Positions 5,937 through 5,945 of a DNA stretch of 5,945 nucleotides are shown in pieces. Positions within the stretch are counted from its first letter, which is position 1, and every line of letters begins with the position of its first letter. The DNA is from CAXBDP01 sp963974465 (GTDB lineage Bacteria > Bacteroidota > Bacteroidia > Cytophagales > Cyclobacteriaceae). The position numbers were made by a program, and so were the translations under genes. The notes beneath the pieces were generated by a model, which worked only from the letters and a program-made list of their open reading frames with translations, was not told where the DNA came from and ran no database searches. The stretch lies in the NCBI GenBank assembly GCA_049340005.1, contig JBMPIY010000021.1. One strand, 5' to 3'.

Positions 5937-5945
5937 CGATTCTTC

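Overview
This is a stretch of a Bacteroidota genome, probably a marine or environmental Cytophagales or Flavobacteriia-type bacterium. The evidence is a T9SS type A sorting domain at the C-terminus of a giant secreted protein, signal peptides that are all cut before Gln, an IgGFc-binding-type surface domain, a TAnnTTTG-type promoter box and weak Shine-Dalgarno sequences. No species can be named from the sequence.

All four genes lie on the minus strand. Read in the direction of transcription (right to left) they are: (1) a 68-residue PID-CTERM-like mini-protein (5730-5936); (2) a 437-bp AT-rich gap with no credible gene, which holds a TATATTTG promoter box and a perfect 21-bp inverted repeat that touches the next start codon; (3) a 1296-residue GLUG-repeat surface protein with a T9SS sorting domain (1402-5292); (4) a 76-bp gap with a GC-rich hairpin; (5) a second, 70-residue PID-CTERM-like mini-protein (1113-1325); (6) a 219-bp gap with a possible promoter; (7) the first 297 codons of an IgGFc-binding-domain surface protein that runs off the left edge (1-893). 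There are no RNA genes, CRISPR arrays, insertion sequences or integrases.

Functionally the window is a cell-surface locus: large exported adhesin-like proteins alternating with tiny proteins that consist of a signal peptide and a sorting-tail-like C-terminus, with almost nothing between. The two mini-proteins are close paralogues. They share a 74-bp island that is nearly identical even at synonymous positions, while the DNA on both sides has diverged. The layout suggests a repeated unit of 'giant T9SS protein followed by PID mini-gene', with the unit's right-hand partner lying outside the window.

The features most worth a second look are the hairpin at the start codon of the giant gene, the conserved island shared by the mini-genes, and the compositional break inside the giant gene between its AT-rich GLUG half and its GC-richer C-terminal half.
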